Positions 17,034 through 26,433 of a stretch of 64,000 nucleotides of DNA are shown here, in pieces. The notes under the pieces were generated by a model. It was not told the origin of the DNA. It saw only the letters and a program-made list of their open reading frames with translations, and did no database searches. The DNA comes from G963691835 sp963691835. GTDB taxonomy: Bacteria; Pseudomonadota; Alphaproteobacteria; Thalassobaculales; Thalassobaculaceae. The stretch's first letter is position 1. Each line of letters opens with the position of its first letter. Both the position numbers and the translations under genes were made by a program. The DNA is taken from NCBI GenBank assembly GCA_963691835.1, contig OY829383.1, positions 4,030,001 through 4,094,000 on the forward strand, in the 5' to 3' direction.

Positions 17034-17273
17034 CTATGAGAATGCCTTGAAGGTTATGGTGGTGAACGTGTCCTTCACGCCCGGGAGCGTTTGGAGGTCG
17101 CTGTTCACGAAATGCCCGATGTCAGTCTCATCCGGCAGATAGCATTTGATGAGAAGGTCGAACTGGCCCGACGTGGAGTAGACCTCGGATACTTCTTCGA
17201 TCTCGGTCGCCGCTGACGCGACGCCGTAGGCTTGGCCAAGCTCGCACTTCACTTGAACAAAGATCGTCTGCAT
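17034..17273 (-). CDS. Stand-alone Lrp/AsnC ligand-binding domain protein
   Basis: The 79-residue protein is only the RAM/AsnC_trans_reg effector domain, with no helix-turn-helix. It begins MQTIFVQVKCELGQAYGVA and continues with SEVYSTSGQFDLLIKCYL and LPGVKDTFTTITF, the normal beta-alpha-beta layout. GGAG precedes the ATG at 17273; the frame to 17333 is not supported. Such proteins bind amino acids and form multimers alone or with full-length Lrp proteins. It is convergent with the pentapeptide gene and lies downstream of the DEAD-box helicase. Confidence 0.88.
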   Translation of the reverse strand: MQTIFVQVKCELGQAYGVASAATEIEEVSEVYSTSGQFDLLIKCYLPDETDIGHFVNSDLQTLPGVKDTFTTITFKAFS

Positions 17274-17361
17274 TCGCCGACTCCAGCCTGTTGGTCGAAG
17301 GTCATTGTCTTCCGGCGAAAGCGGGCCGATCAAGGGGCAGGATGCCCCCGCGCCAAAGAAA

Positions 17362-18831
17362 TCAGGCGGTCTTGCGGGACACCGGCCGGGTCAAGAACGC
17401 GGGGGTGAAATCCCCAAAGCCGACAACCGGTTTGCGTCCGTCGTCATCATCCTGGCGACGGGGAAACGCTTGAACCGTGCCGCCATTGTTGTGTTGTGTT
17501 GCCTCGGCCGGGACGACCGCCTCTGGCGCTGCGCTGTCACGGGGCGCGGACTTGCGGCGTCCGCGGCCACGCTGCGGCTTGTCATCCGACTTGTCATCCG
17601 ATGTCTCGGCGGCGGAATTCTTTGGTCGATCGTCCTTGCGGCCACGGCCTCGGCGCTTCCTGCCAGCGCGGGCATCTTCGCCGGCTGCCTCAATGTCTGA
17701 GGTTCCGAGTGTCAGGCCACCAATTTCGTGCGCCGGAATGGACTTACCAATCAGCTTCTCGATCGCCGCGAGATATTTGGCGTCTTCCGGGGTCACCAAA
17801 GAGAAGGCGCGGCCGTCTTTCCCGGCGCGTCCGGTTCTGCCGATACGGTGAACATAGTCTTCCGGGTTCGTCGGCAGATCGAAATTGAACACGTGGCTCA
17901 AGCCCGCGATGTCGAGACCGCGCGCGGCGACGTCGCTGGCCACCAGGAGCCGGGCCTCGCCGTCCTTAAACTTCTGAAGTGTCTCCATTCGCGCCGGCTG
18001 AGACATGTCTCCGTGAAGAACCACGGCATCGAAGTTGTGGCGGACAAGAGATCGGTGGAGGACACCACAGTCACGCTTCCGATTGCAGAAGATAACCGCG
18101 TTCGTCACGTCCTCGGAATTGATCAGGTGGCGGAGCGCTTCCCGTTTCTCTTTGATGGAGACCCAGGATGCCTGCTGAACGACCGTATCCGCGGTTGAGG
18201 CGGGCGGTGCGACGGACACCGACTTCGGGTTCATCATGAACTGATCAGCAAGCCGGCGAATCTCGGGCGCCATCGTGGCCGAGAACAGCATCGTCTGCCG
18301 GATCTTTGGAAGAAGCCCGATGATGCGCTCAATATCGGGAATAAAGCCCATGTCGAGCATTCTGTCGGCTTCATCGATCACAAGGATCTTCACATCGGTC
18401 AGCAGGACTTTCCCACGCTCGAAGTGATCTAACAGACGCCCAGGCGTGGCGATCAGAACATCAACGCCACGATCAAGTTTCTGCTCCTGGTCGGCAAAAG
18501 AAACCCCGCCGATCAAGAGTGCCATCGAGAGGTTCGTGTTCTTGCCGTACTTGACGAAGTTGTCCGAAACCTGCGCCGCCAGTTCCCGTGTCGGCGCCAG
18601 GATCAAGGATCTCGGCATCCGAGCCTTCGCACGACCCGATGACAGAATGTCGATCATGGGCAGCGTGAAACCTGCCGTCTTGCCCGTGCCGGTCTGAGCG
18701 GTGCCGAGAATATCTCGTCCCATCAAAGCTGTAGGAATGGCTTGCGCCTGAATTGGGGTCGGCGTTTGGTAACCGGCGTCCGCGACTGCTCCGAGAAGAG
18801 CGTCGCTCAATCCAAGATCGGCGAAAGTCAA
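17362..18831 (-). CDS. DEAD-box RNA helicase (RhlE-like)
   Basis: ATP-dependent RNA unwinding enzyme of 489 aa. All motifs are present: Q motif in GYQTPTPIQAQAIP, AQTGTGKT (motif I), PTRELA (Ia), ATPGR (Ib), VIDEADRMLDMGF (II), FSATM (III), VASDVAARGLDIAG (V) and HRIGRTGRAG (VI). The last 120 residues are a basic, disordered RG/RK-rich tail, common in alphaproteobacterial RhlE proteins, which helps RNA binding. Likely roles are ribosome assembly and RNA decay in the cold. Confidence 0.93.
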   Translation of the reverse strand: MTFADLGLSDALLGAVADAGYQTPTPIQAQAIPTALMGRDILGTAQTGTGKTAGFTLPMIDILSSGRAKARMPRSLILAPTRELAAQVSDNFVKYGKNTNLSMALLIGGVSFADQEQKLDRGVDVLIATPGRLLDHFERGKVLLTDVKILVIDEADRMLDMGFIPDIERIIGLLPKIRQTMLFSATMAPEIRRLADQFMMNPKSVSVAPPASTADTVVQQASWVSIKEKREALRHLINSEDVTNAVIFCNRKRDCGVLHRSLVRHNFDAVVLHGDMSQPARMETLQKFKDGEARLLVASDVAARGLDIAGLSHVFNFDLPTNPEDYVHRIGRTGRAGKDGRAFSLVTPEDAKYLAAIEKLIGKSIPAHEIGGLTLGTSDIEAAGEDARAGRKRRGRGRKDDRPKNSAAETSDDKSDDKPQRGRGRRKSAPRDSAAPEAVVPAEATQHNNGGTVQAFPRRQDDDDGRKPVVGFGDFTPAFLTRPVSRKTA

Positions 18832-19046
18832 GATACGGTCCGCTCCGCGGATAAGGGTGGCGCGCTAAGCGGCCACAGTCCAAAGATGAGCGGATATTAT
18901 GAATCCGCGCCGCTATGTCAATGAATCCCTCACTGTTTGTTAGGATAGTGGTTCTCCCTGTGGCGCTCCAGTACCTCATTTGTTGTCGCGCCGATGGAAC
19001 GGCCGCTGTATTCCGGACCATCACTCACGACGACACAGAGGCTTTC

Positions 19047-19745
19047 GTGTCCGACGCCCCCCTCGTAATGCTCCCCGGTCTCCTGTGCGACGCCGCGCTC
19101 TGGCAACCGCAAATCGATGTTCTGGAGGACCAGCGGCCGATCGTCGTTCCGGATCTGTCCGGACAGGACGACATGGCAGCGCTTGCGGATCAGGTGCTTC
19201 GAGAGGCGCCACACCGCTTCGCCCTGGCAGGTTTGTCGATGGGGGGGTATGTGGCGCTCGAGATCATGCGCCAACAGCCTGACCGGGTCGAGCGATTGGC
19301 TCTTCTGGATACTCAGGCTCGCGAGGATCCGCCCGAACAGAAAGCCCGCCGGCGCGGTCTGATAGAGTTGGCTGGAAAAGGCAGGTTTAAGGGCGTGACG
19401 CCCCGGCTTTTGCCGATGCTGATCCACACCGAGCGCCTGTCGGAGCAGCCACTGGTAGACATCATTCTTGGGATGGCGGAGCGGATTGGAAAAGACGGCT
19501 TCATCAACCAGCAGCGCGCAATTCTGAGCCGGACGGAAACACTTTCAGTTCTGCCGACGATCACGTGCCCGACGCTCGTCATGGTCGGCGACGCGGACGT
19601 TCTAACGCCGCCCGAGGTTGCCGAAGAGATCGCGCAAGGCATCCCGAACGCCAACTACGTGGTGATCGAACACTGCGGGCACCTGCCAGCCCTGGAGCAG
19701 CCGGATGAAACCACCGAGGCCCTGCAGAGCTGGCTGGATCTTTAG
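19047..19745 (+). CDS. Alpha/beta hydrolase
   Basis: The protein has the alpha/beta-hydrolase triad: nucleophile in ALAGLSMGGYVALE, acid in VMVGDADVLTPPE and His in IEHCGHLPALEQP. PLVMLPGLLCDAALWQPQ near the N-terminus forms the oxyanion loop. The GTG at 19047 gives the usual short N-terminus; a longer frame starts at 18915 but its added residues look like leader sequence. Substrate unknown; the closest-looking relatives are esterases and epoxide-hydrolase-like enzymes. It is divergent from the helicase gene and convergent with argC. Confidence 0.82.
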   Translation: MSDAPLVMLPGLLCDAALWQPQIDVLEDQRPIVVPDLSGQDDMAALADQVLREAPHRFALAGLSMGGYVALEIMRQQPDRVERLALLDTQAREDPPEQKARRRGLIELAGKGRFKGVTPRLLPMLIHTERLSEQPLVDIILGMAERIGKDGFINQQRAILSRTETLSVLPTITCPTLVMVGDADVLTPPEVAEEIAQGIPNANYVVIEHCGHLPALEQPDETTEALQSWLDL

Positions 19746-19763
19746 AGGAACGTAATCCCGATG

Positions 19764-20732
19764 TTACGCGGCTTTGGAAGGCGCGACCGTGAGCCCGCGC
19801 TCTTCCGGAAGACCTAGCATCAGGTTGAGGTTCTGAACGGCCGCGCCGGAGGCGCCTTTGCCCAGATTGTCCAAGACGGCATAAAGCACAGCCTGTCCGC
19901 GCGACTCGTTGGAGGCAACGTGGATCTTGAGCTCGTTCGTGCCGTTGTTCCCCTCCGGATCAAGGCGCTTCGCGTCAATCGTCTCTGCGTGGGAGGCGAC
20001 CTGCACGAACTGGCTTTCCGCGTAACGCTCCTCCAGGCAACGCCGGATCTGATCCGCCGTCGGATTTCCCGGCAAAGCCCAAAGGGCCAGAGGAACCTGA
20101 ACCAACATCCCCTGATGGAACCGGCCGACACTCGGCGTGAAGAGGGGAGGATTGGCCAGACCCGTGTGAACCGTCATCTCCGGAACGTGCTTGTGTTCAA
20201 GCTCAAGAGCGTAAGTGTAGATGCTCGACTCTATCGGAGACTCCGCACCGGCGTCCTCGAAGGACGCGATCAGGGTCTTTCCCCCGCCCGAATAGCCCGA
20301 TACGGCATTCACCGAAACAGGCTGGTCCGCAGACAAGAGCCCCGCATCCACCAATGGCTTGGTCAGCAGGATGAACCCTGTCGGATAGCAACCCGGATTG
20401 GCCACCCGGTTTGCACCCGCGATGATAGAGGGCTGGTCCTGCGACAGCTCCGGCAGACCGTATTGCCAGTCAGCGTGAACCCGGTGGGCAGTCGACGCGT
20501 CAATCAGCCGTGTTTTCCCACCGGAAAGGCTGGCCGCCTCCCGCGCTGCCGCGTCCGGCAGGCAGAGAATTGCGACATCCGCCGTGTTGAGCATCTCGCG
20601 ACGGGCCTCGATGGAACGACGGTCCTCCCTTGCCAGGCTGATCACCTGTACATCGGGGTGCCGGTCGAGACGTTCCCGGATCTGAAGACCCGTCGTCCCG
20701 GATTCGCCATCGATAAAGACTGTCGCGGACAT
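19764..20732 (-). CDS. argC: N-acetyl-gamma-glutamyl-phosphate reductase
   Basis: ArgC reduces N-acetylglutamyl phosphate to the semialdehyde in arginine synthesis. The N-terminus FIDGESGTTGLQIRERL is the NADP-binding loop of the shorter class of ArgC and the catalytic Cys is in NPGCYPTGF. The NAVSGYSGGGK motif and HKHVPEM follow. The start at 20732 has GAGGG upstream; the frame to 20765 is an extension without support. Length 322 aa fits this class. Confidence 0.94.
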   Translation of the reverse strand: MSATVFIDGESGTTGLQIRERLDRHPDVQVISLAREDRRSIEARREMLNTADVAILCLPDAAAREAASLSGGKTRLIDASTAHRVHADWQYGLPELSQDQPSIIAGANRVANPGCYPTGFILLTKPLVDAGLLSADQPVSVNAVSGYSGGGKTLIASFEDAGAESPIESSIYTYALELEHKHVPEMTVHTGLANPPLFTPSVGRFHQGMLVQVPLALWALPGNPTADQIRRCLEERYAESQFVQVASHAETIDAKRLDPEGNNGTNELKIHVASNESRGQAVLYAVLDNLGKGASGAAVQNLNLMLGLPEERGLTVAPSKAA

Positions 20733-20781
20733 TGCCCTCGCTCCGCTGGGGTTGATTGAACCCAACTAAATACGGTGCCAA

Positions 20782-21531
20782 TCAGCGCCGCACAACATTG
20801 AAAGGTGCGAACGCCTGACATCCGGCCATGATTTCGATGCGGTTCACATTGATGTTCTTGGGCCGGGAGGCCGCCCAATAGACCGCGTCAGCGACATCTG
20901 ACGCCTGAATTGGGTCGATGCCTTTGTAGACGTCGCTTGCTTTGCCGGCGTCGCCCTTGAAACGCACCTCACTGAACTCGGTCTCTGCCAAGCCGGGCTC
21001 GATGTCCGTCGCGCCGATGTTCTTCGCGACCAGATCAGCTCTAAGATTTAAGGTGAAGTGACGAACGAAAGCCTTTGTTGCGCCGTACACATTTCCTCCG
21101 GGATAAGGGTATGCGCCCGCGACCGATCCCAGGTTCACCACGTGCCCGCCGCCGTTTGCGACCATCTTGGGAAGGGCGGCGCGGGTGCAGTAGAGAAGCC
21201 CCTTAATGTTGGTGTCGACCATGGTCTCCCAGTCTTCGATGTTGACCTCATCGGCCCCTTCGAGACCAAGAGCGAGGCCCGCATTGTTGACCAGGACCGT
21301 GATCGGCAAGAACGCCTCAGGAAGGGAGTCGAAAGCCGCAAAAACCGCGTCCTTGTCCTGAACATCCAGGGTCACGGTGTGACAGGGGTTTGTCAGCTCA
21401 CCCTTCAGCGTCTCCAGACGGTCCGTCCGGCGCCCGGCGATGATGGTCTGCCATCCCTCTGCGTCAAAACGCCGGGCCGTTGCTTCTCCGAAGCCGGATG
21501 TCGCACCGGTGATGAACACAGTCTTTGTCAT
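20782..21531 (-). CDS. SDR family NADP-dependent 3-hydroxy acid dehydrogenase (YdfG-like)
   Basis: Short-chain dehydrogenase with FITGATSGFGEATARRF, an IIAGRRTDRL segment that favours NADP, LVNNAGLALG, VVNLGSVAG and the catalytic pair in YGATKAFVRHF. The pattern GLALGLEGADEVNIEDWETM is typical of the YdfG serine/3-hydroxyisobutyrate dehydrogenase group. GAGAGGAAG precedes ATG 21531. It starts two bases after the mazG stop, so the two genes form an operon. Confidence 0.9.
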   Translation of the reverse strand: MTKTVFITGATSGFGEATARRFDAEGWQTIIAGRRTDRLETLKGELTNPCHTVTLDVQDKDAVFAAFDSLPEAFLPITVLVNNAGLALGLEGADEVNIEDWETMVDTNIKGLLYCTRAALPKMVANGGGHVVNLGSVAGAYPYPGGNVYGATKAFVRHFTLNLRADLVAKNIGATDIEPGLAETEFSEVRFKGDAGKASDVYKGIDPIQASDVADAVYWAASRPKNINVNRIEIMAGCQAFAPFNVVRR

Positions 21532-21532
21532 G

Positions 21533-22471
21533 TCACTTCCTCTCTCCGATGGGCCCGGCAGGGCCGTCATCCACACCTTTTTCTCGGATCCGCTCTTCGG
21601 TCTTCACCGACTGCCAGGCGGCTTCAAGCTCATCCAGGCTGGAGTCGGTAGGACTTTGCCCGTTCGCCGCCAACCGGTTTTCCACTTGGCGAAACCGCCG
21701 CTCGAATTTCCCGATGCATCGGCGCAGCGCAGTTTCCGGATCGATGTCGACCCGTCGCGCCAGATTGACGACCGAAAACAGAAGATCCCCAAGCTCGTCC
21801 TCAAACCGGTCCGATCGGTCCGGCAGGCCGTCGCCGTCGAGAACCTCCCGGAACTCAGCAATTTCCTCTTCGATCTTCTCAAGAATTTGGCGGGCCTCGG
21901 TCCAGTCAAACCCAACCCTCGCGGCGCGCTTCTGGACCTTCAACGCCCGCATCAGGGCGGGGTAGGCGGTGCTGACCCCATCCAGTGCGCTCGGCGTCCG
22001 GCCTTCTCGGTCTGCCAGTGCTTTGCGCTCTTGTGCCTTCTGCTCCTCCCAGGCCCGGCTTTGCGCCTCCGCATCGGCAATGCTCGCACCCGCAAAGACA
22101 TGGGGATGACGCCGGATCATCTTGGTTGTGATGGCGTCGGCGACGCCCTCGAAATCAAAGGACCCTTCTTCCTCAGCCATCCGGGCGTGGTAGACCACCT
22201 GCAGCAACAGATCACCGAGCTCATCCTTGAGGGCAGAAGGATCTTTCTGGGCAATCGCCTCTGCGACCTCATAGGCCTCCTCGATGGTGTAGGGCGCGAT
22301 GCTGTCGAAGGTCTGCTCAATGTCCCAGGGACAACCCGTTTCCGGATGACGTAGAGCGGCCATGACCTCGATCAGACGGTCTATGGCGGGAAGGCTCGGG
22401 TCCGGCGCGGTGCCGGGCGCGGCCTCGGTTTTATCGGCATCTTCGGTGGCGCTAGACATGGCGGCGGACAA
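21533..22471 (-). CDS. mazG: Nucleoside triphosphate pyrophosphohydrolase MazG
   Basis: MazG hydrolyses NTPs and dNTPs to monophosphates and can clear damaged nucleotides. Two MazG domains are present. The first has HPETGCPWDIEQTFDSIAPY and the metal motif EEAYEVAEA...DELGDLLLQVV. The second has IEEEIAEFREVL...FEDELGDLLFSVVNLARR. Length 312 aa, slightly longer than E. coli MazG because of a disordered N-terminus; M5 (22459) is an alternative start. Confidence 0.93.
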   Translation of the reverse strand: MSAAMSSATEDADKTEAAPGTAPDPSLPAIDRLIEVMAALRHPETGCPWDIEQTFDSIAPYTIEEAYEVAEAIAQKDPSALKDELGDLLLQVVYHARMAEEEGSFDFEGVADAITTKMIRRHPHVFAGASIADAEAQSRAWEEQKAQERKALADREGRTPSALDGVSTAYPALMRALKVQKRAARVGFDWTEARQILEKIEEEIAEFREVLDGDGLPDRSDRFEDELGDLLFSVVNLARRVDIDPETALRRCIGKFERRFRQVENRLAANGQSPTDSSLDELEAAWQSVKTEERIREKGVDDGPAGPIGERK

Positions 22472-22591
22472 TAACGGCTTGAGCTGTCGGGCGAAAGCGC
22501 CGGAGGATGACAGCGATCACAACGGAGGCTTGGCGGCAGTCCTCGGACTCATTTCGTCGATGCCGTCTTCGCCATAAGAAGGTCCCATGTC

Positions 22592-23308
22592 ATGGCGTTT
22601 ATCTATGCGGTCCCGCGATTTCTGCCAGACGACGTTGTCCTTGACCTCCGCGCAACTCTGACCGGGGCTGGGGAGGAATGGATCAGCGCGCCCGGGCTCG
22701 GATCAGGGGCAGGACAAGAACACAAGGCGCCGGAAGCGCTTCACGCTGAGAGTTCGGCTTATCCTGGATGCTCTGAGATCATTGGGCGGTTGCTGGGGGA
22801 TTTCACGCGTCCTGAAGCGCTGCTACTAAAGTATTTCGCGGAACCGGCCACACTCTCTCCGGCAAGCTTTCTGAGATTCGGCGAGGGGGCATCGACCGGC
22901 CCGCGGGTGTTGGACGCGTTCGGGCACCAACAGACCGGACCATCGCTTCGCGCCGATCTGATGTTGGTGATCTTTCTCAGCGATCCGGAAGCATACGACG
23001 GGGGTGAGCTGGTCCTGAACGGAGATCTTTCGTTCTCCCCGCAGTTCAAACCTCCTGCCGCCGCCGCGGTTCTATTCGACGCGTCCATTGTTCAGCGGGT
23101 AAACCCAGTTACGCGAGGCGCGCGTCTGACGGTTGAGTTCATCCTGGAGAGCCGCATCGCGGATCCGGTGATCCGCGAGATGAATGGCGACTTGCTGGAG
23201 TGCCTCAACATCCTGTCCGGTGAGAGCGCCGACGCTGAGAGCGAGCGATCGCGATATCTCATGACGAAGCTGGAGAAGGTGCGGGCGCGCCTCATCCGGC
23301 ACCGCTGA
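22592..23308 (+). CDS. PKHD-hydroxylase-like protein with lost iron ligands
   Basis: The protein aligns along its length with PiuC/PKHD-type Fe(II)/2-oxoglutarate hydroxylases (F-L-R-F-G-E-G, DLMLVIFLSDPEAYDGGELV, NPVTRGARL). However, the expected H-x-D iron motif falls at R105-V106-L107 and the expected distal His before R-V-x-P-V-T-R-G-A-R is Gln168. The 2-oxoglutarate-binding Arg178 is kept. By eye, all three metal ligands are therefore missing, which suggests a non-catalytic binding protein. The frame is intact (238 aa) with no sign of decay. Confidence 0.75.
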   Translation: MAFIYAVPRFLPDDVVLDLRATLTGAGEEWISAPGLGSGAGQEHKAPEALHAESSAYPGCSEIIGRLLGDFTRPEALLLKYFAEPATLSPASFLRFGEGASTGPRVLDAFGHQQTGPSLRADLMLVIFLSDPEAYDGGELVLNGDLSFSPQFKPPAAAAVLFDASIVQRVNPVTRGARLTVEFILESRIADPVIREMNGDLLECLNILSGESADAESERSRYLMTKLEKVRARLIRHR

Positions 23309-23315
23309 GACTGTG

Positions 23316-24533
23316 TTATGCCTGTTTCGCGGCACCATTTTCGATCAACGCATGGACAGTATCCTCGGACAGCCCGGCTTCGCGCAGTACCTCCTGGGTA
23401 TGCTCTCCCAAGCGTGGCGGGCCGCGGCGGTAGCTGGCCGGCGTGTCGCCGTACCGGATGGCCTGACCGACAAAGCGGAGCGTGCCTTCGGAGGGGTGTT
23501 CGAAGAGCGGGAAGAAGCCGATTTCGGACAGATGCGGATCGGTCAGGATGTCCTCCGGCCCCATGACGGGCATCGCCGGGATATCAATCTCGTCCATCAG
23601 GCTCAGCCAATCCGCCGTTGTCCGCCGTGGCACGACCTCAGCCACCGCCGCATAGAGCTCGGCGATCCGGCTGGACCGTTGTGCCGCGTCGGAGACCCAG
23701 GGCGCGTCGGCCATATCCTCCCGGCCCGTTGCCCTGAAGAACCGCAACCAGTGACCTGTTGTGTAGGGGAGAAGGGCCACATAGCCGTCAGAGGTTCGGT
23801 GGGGCTTGCGATGAGCATCGATGGCCCTCGCGTAACCGGTGTCGCCTTGCCTGGGTTCAAAGGATGCCCCCTGAAGATGCTCGGCCATGATAAAGGCGAC
23901 CATGGTCTCGAACATCGGCACTTCGATGGTTTGCCCGACGCCAGCGCTTTCTCGATGAAACAACGCCATACTGATTGCCGCGAGCACGGTGAGACCCACG
24001 GTCTTGTCTGCAATTACGGAGTTTACGTACCGGGGCTCGTCCCCGTTCATGGCGGATAGAGCGGCGATCCCGCTCGCTGCTTGGATGATATCATCGTATG
24101 CAGGTCTGCCAGCGTAAGGCCCCGCCTCGGAGAAACCGTAAGCGCCGCAGTGGATCAGGCGCGGATTGCGCGCCCGCAGCACCTCCGGACCCAATCCCAG
24201 ACGGCGCATGGCCGCTGGACGAATGGAACAAACGAACACGTCTGCGTCATCGACCAGTTTAAGAAGCGCGTCCTTTGCAGAATCAGTCTTTAGATCCAGA
24301 GATATGGACCGTTTGTTACGGTTGACGTTGAGAAAGACCGCGCCCATACCCGGGTTCTTGAAAGGGGTAAGGTTTCTCACCACGTCGCCGTCAAGCGATT
24401 CTACCTTGATGACATCGGCGCCCATGTCTCCCATGATCTGCGTCGCAAACGGGCCTAACAGAACGGAAGTCAGGTCCAGCACCCGCACCCCGGCAAGAGG
24501 GCCGTTCGCCTTTGGTGCCGTTCCATTCGCCAT
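23316..24533 (-). CDS. CaiB/BaiF family CoA-transferase
   Basis: Class III CoA-transferase that moves CoA between carboxylic acids. It begins with GPLAGVRVLDLTSVLLGPFA, then GDMGADVIKVES, a fold feature of the family. The catalytic Asp is in GRPAYDDIIQAASG. The last third has PAMPVMGPEDILTDPH. The start at 24533 gives MANGTAPKANGPL; M24 at 24542 is possible. It is divergent from the nitroreductase, whose GTG lies only 22 bases away, so the promoters must overlap coding DNA. Substrate unknown. Confidence 0.9.
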   Translation of the reverse strand: MANGTAPKANGPLAGVRVLDLTSVLLGPFATQIMGDMGADVIKVESLDGDVVRNLTPFKNPGMGAVFLNVNRNKRSISLDLKTDSAKDALLKLVDDADVFVCSIRPAAMRRLGLGPEVLRARNPRLIHCGAYGFSEAGPYAGRPAYDDIIQAASGIAALSAMNGDEPRYVNSVIADKTVGLTVLAAISMALFHRESAGVGQTIEVPMFETMVAFIMAEHLQGASFEPRQGDTGYARAIDAHRKPHRTSDGYVALLPYTTGHWLRFFRATGREDMADAPWVSDAAQRSSRIAELYAAVAEVVPRRTTADWLSLMDEIDIPAMPVMGPEDILTDPHLSEIGFFPLFEHPSEGTLRFVGQAIRYGDTPASYRRGPPRLGEHTQEVLREAGLSEDTVHALIENGAAKQA

Positions 24534-24555
24534 TTTGACCATCCCCGGAGATCCA

Positions 24556-25275
24556 GTGAGCACAAAAACAGAAGCACCGATCATAGAGACCGGTTTCACG
24601 GATCTGAACACCGTCGAGGAAGCGATCTCTCAGCGTCGTTCCGTCCGTGCCTTCAAGGCCGATCCTGTTCCGCTTGAAACGGTGGACCGCATCCTCGCCT
24701 TAGCGGGCAGGGCGCCCAGCGGCACGAACATGCAGCCCTGGCAGGCCCATGTCCTTACGGGTGCTGCCCGGGATCGGTTGAGCGATGCGCTTGTCAAAGC
24801 TCACTACGATGGCGCCGAACACAAGAATGAGTTCGAGTACTACCCAGCCTCGTTCTTCGAGCCCTACAAGGCCCGCCGACGCAAGGTGGGATGGGATATG
24901 TATGGCTTGCTCGGGATCGGAAAGGGCGACTTCGAGAAAACCAGAGACCAGCACGCCCGGAACTACATGTTCTTCGATGCGCCTGTTGGTTTGGTCTTCA
25001 CGATCCACCGGGACTTGGAGATTGGAAGCTGGCTCGACTACGGCATGTTCTTGCAGAGTGTGATGGTTCTGGCCCGGGCCCATGGGTTGGAGACCTGCCC
25101 ACAGGCCGCATTTGCGGGATATCACAAAATCATTCGGGAGCATGTGCCGGTTGGCGATGAGAACATCGTCGTGTGCGGAATGTCTCTGGGGTATGCGGAC
25201 TGGGAGCCGCCGGTGTCTCAATTGATCACGGAACGCGAGCCAACATCGACCTATGTCAAATGGCATGCAGAATAA
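24556..25275 (+). CDS. Nitroreductase family protein
   Basis: FMN-dependent nitroreductase-fold protein of 239 aa. SQRRSVRAFKADPVP and ALAGRAPSGTNMQPWQ form the N-terminal FMN site, and the centre has GSWLDYGMFLQSVMVLARAHGL followed by CPQAAFAGYH. The C-terminus VVCGMSLGYADWEPP is also typical. GTG at 24556 has GGAG five bases upstream; the longer frame from 24166 is antisense to the CoA-transferase and was dismissed. It probably reduces quinones or nitro compounds. Confidence 0.9.
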   Translation: MSTKTEAPIIETGFTDLNTVEEAISQRRSVRAFKADPVPLETVDRILALAGRAPSGTNMQPWQAHVLTGAARDRLSDALVKAHYDGAEHKNEFEYYPASFFEPYKARRRKVGWDMYGLLGIGKGDFEKTRDQHARNYMFFDAPVGLVFTIHRDLEIGSWLDYGMFLQSVMVLARAHGLETCPQAAFAGYHKIIREHVPVGDENIVVCGMSLGYADWEPPVSQLITEREPTSTYVKWHAE

Positions 25276-25407
25276 GAGCGTGATTAAATGACAGAACGCA
25301 TGTCCGCGTGAGGCGGACCCAGTCGCCTGGACCAAAATCGCTGGACGGAACACATCCGGCGGCTTTGAATTCCGGAACCCTGGAGAGGGGGCGCGCAGGG
25401 CAAACGA

Positions 25408-26403
25408 ATGAGTGATACGGCATCGCCGGACCGGTCGCGGGTCAGAATCGTCCTGTGCGACCGACGGACCCACATTATCAACTCGATAAAAACCGCGCTT
25501 AACCGAGAGGGGTTTGAGCGCGTTGACCTTGCGCGCACCCTTCCAGAGCTTCGTTCACAGGTTATGAGCGGTCTGCCGGACCTTATCGTCGCCGACGTGG
25601 ATGTCGCGGAAGAGGGTGGCGGCGATACGCTGGAGCTGATCCGGCGGATGCGGAACGGTGAAGAGGGGCCAAACCCTTTCATCGTCGTCGTCGTCACAAG
25701 CTGGCGTCATGAAGCAACGGTCGTCAAACGCGCAGTCAATGCAGGTGTTGATGATGTCCTTCTGTCACCGATCTCACCGGGCCAACTGCTCGGCCGAATC
25801 GAGATCATGATCAAGGATAGAAAGCCTTTCATCGTTACAAGCGATTACATTGGGCCCGAGCGCCGGAAGGATCCGAAGCGGAAGAGTGAGATCCCAAACT
25901 TCGTCCCGCCAAACACGCTTAAAATGAAGATTGAGCGGAAGTCAGTGTTGCCCGAAGAGGTCAGCGCGTTGGTCGAAGAAACGCTCACGGAAGTGAATGT
26001 TGAGCGTTTGCGCCGAATTGGGATCCAGATCTCGTTCCTTGTCGGGCTGATCGACCCGGCACTCATCAATGGTCGAATGGATGATGAGATCAAAGGCTAC
26101 ATTCACCGTCTGAAGCAGACGACGATTGAGGCGATACGGCGTTTGTATGGTACGGAGTTCGAAGCTGTTGCGGTTTTGTGCGACTCCATGCTCAAAGTTG
26201 CTACTCGAATGGATCGTGCGCCGGAGGCCATTTCTCACGAGGACAAGCAGCTCATTGTGCCGCTCTCGCTGGCAATCACCGAGGCTTTCAATCCGGGCCG
26301 GGACCGCGAGGCGTTAATTGGTGAGATTGCAACCGCGATTGGCGGCTATCTTGAACGGGAAGCGGCGAAGCGCGCGATCGCGAATGCCGCGGCAACGACC
26401 TGA
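25408..26403 (+). CDS. Receiver-domain protein (first of tandem pair)
   Basis: The N-terminal 130 residues form a response-regulator receiver: acidic pocket at IVLCDRR, phosphorylation Asp in LIVADVDVAEEGGGDTLELI, Ser/Thr switch in VVVTSWRH, and a proline in LLSPISPGQLLGRI at the place of the usual K-P (the Lys is not kept). A linker carries DYIGPERRKDP. The remaining 170 residues are a helical domain of unknown role with no DNA-binding motif. It is a paralogue of the next gene, 30 bases downstream. Confidence 0.85.
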   Translation: MSDTASPDRSRVRIVLCDRRTHIINSIKTALNREGFERVDLARTLPELRSQVMSGLPDLIVADVDVAEEGGGDTLELIRRMRNGEEGPNPFIVVVVTSWRHEATVVKRAVNAGVDDVLLSPISPGQLLGRIEIMIKDRKPFIVTSDYIGPERRKDPKRKSEIPNFVPPNTLKMKIERKSVLPEEVSALVEETLTEVNVERLRRIGIQISFLVGLIDPALINGRMDDEIKGYIHRLKQTTIEAIRRLYGTEFEAVAVLCDSMLKVATRMDRAPEAISHEDKQLIVPLSLAITEAFNPGRDREALIGEIATAIGGYLEREAAKRAIANAAATT

Positions 26404-26433
26404 TCGGACGCGTCGGCGAGGGGGGAAAGCCGA

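Noticed and set aside
24166..24555. A 130-residue N-terminal extension of the nitroreductase
   Set aside because: It is antisense to the CoA-transferase gene, and GTG 24556 has a good ribosome-binding site and gives the normal family length.
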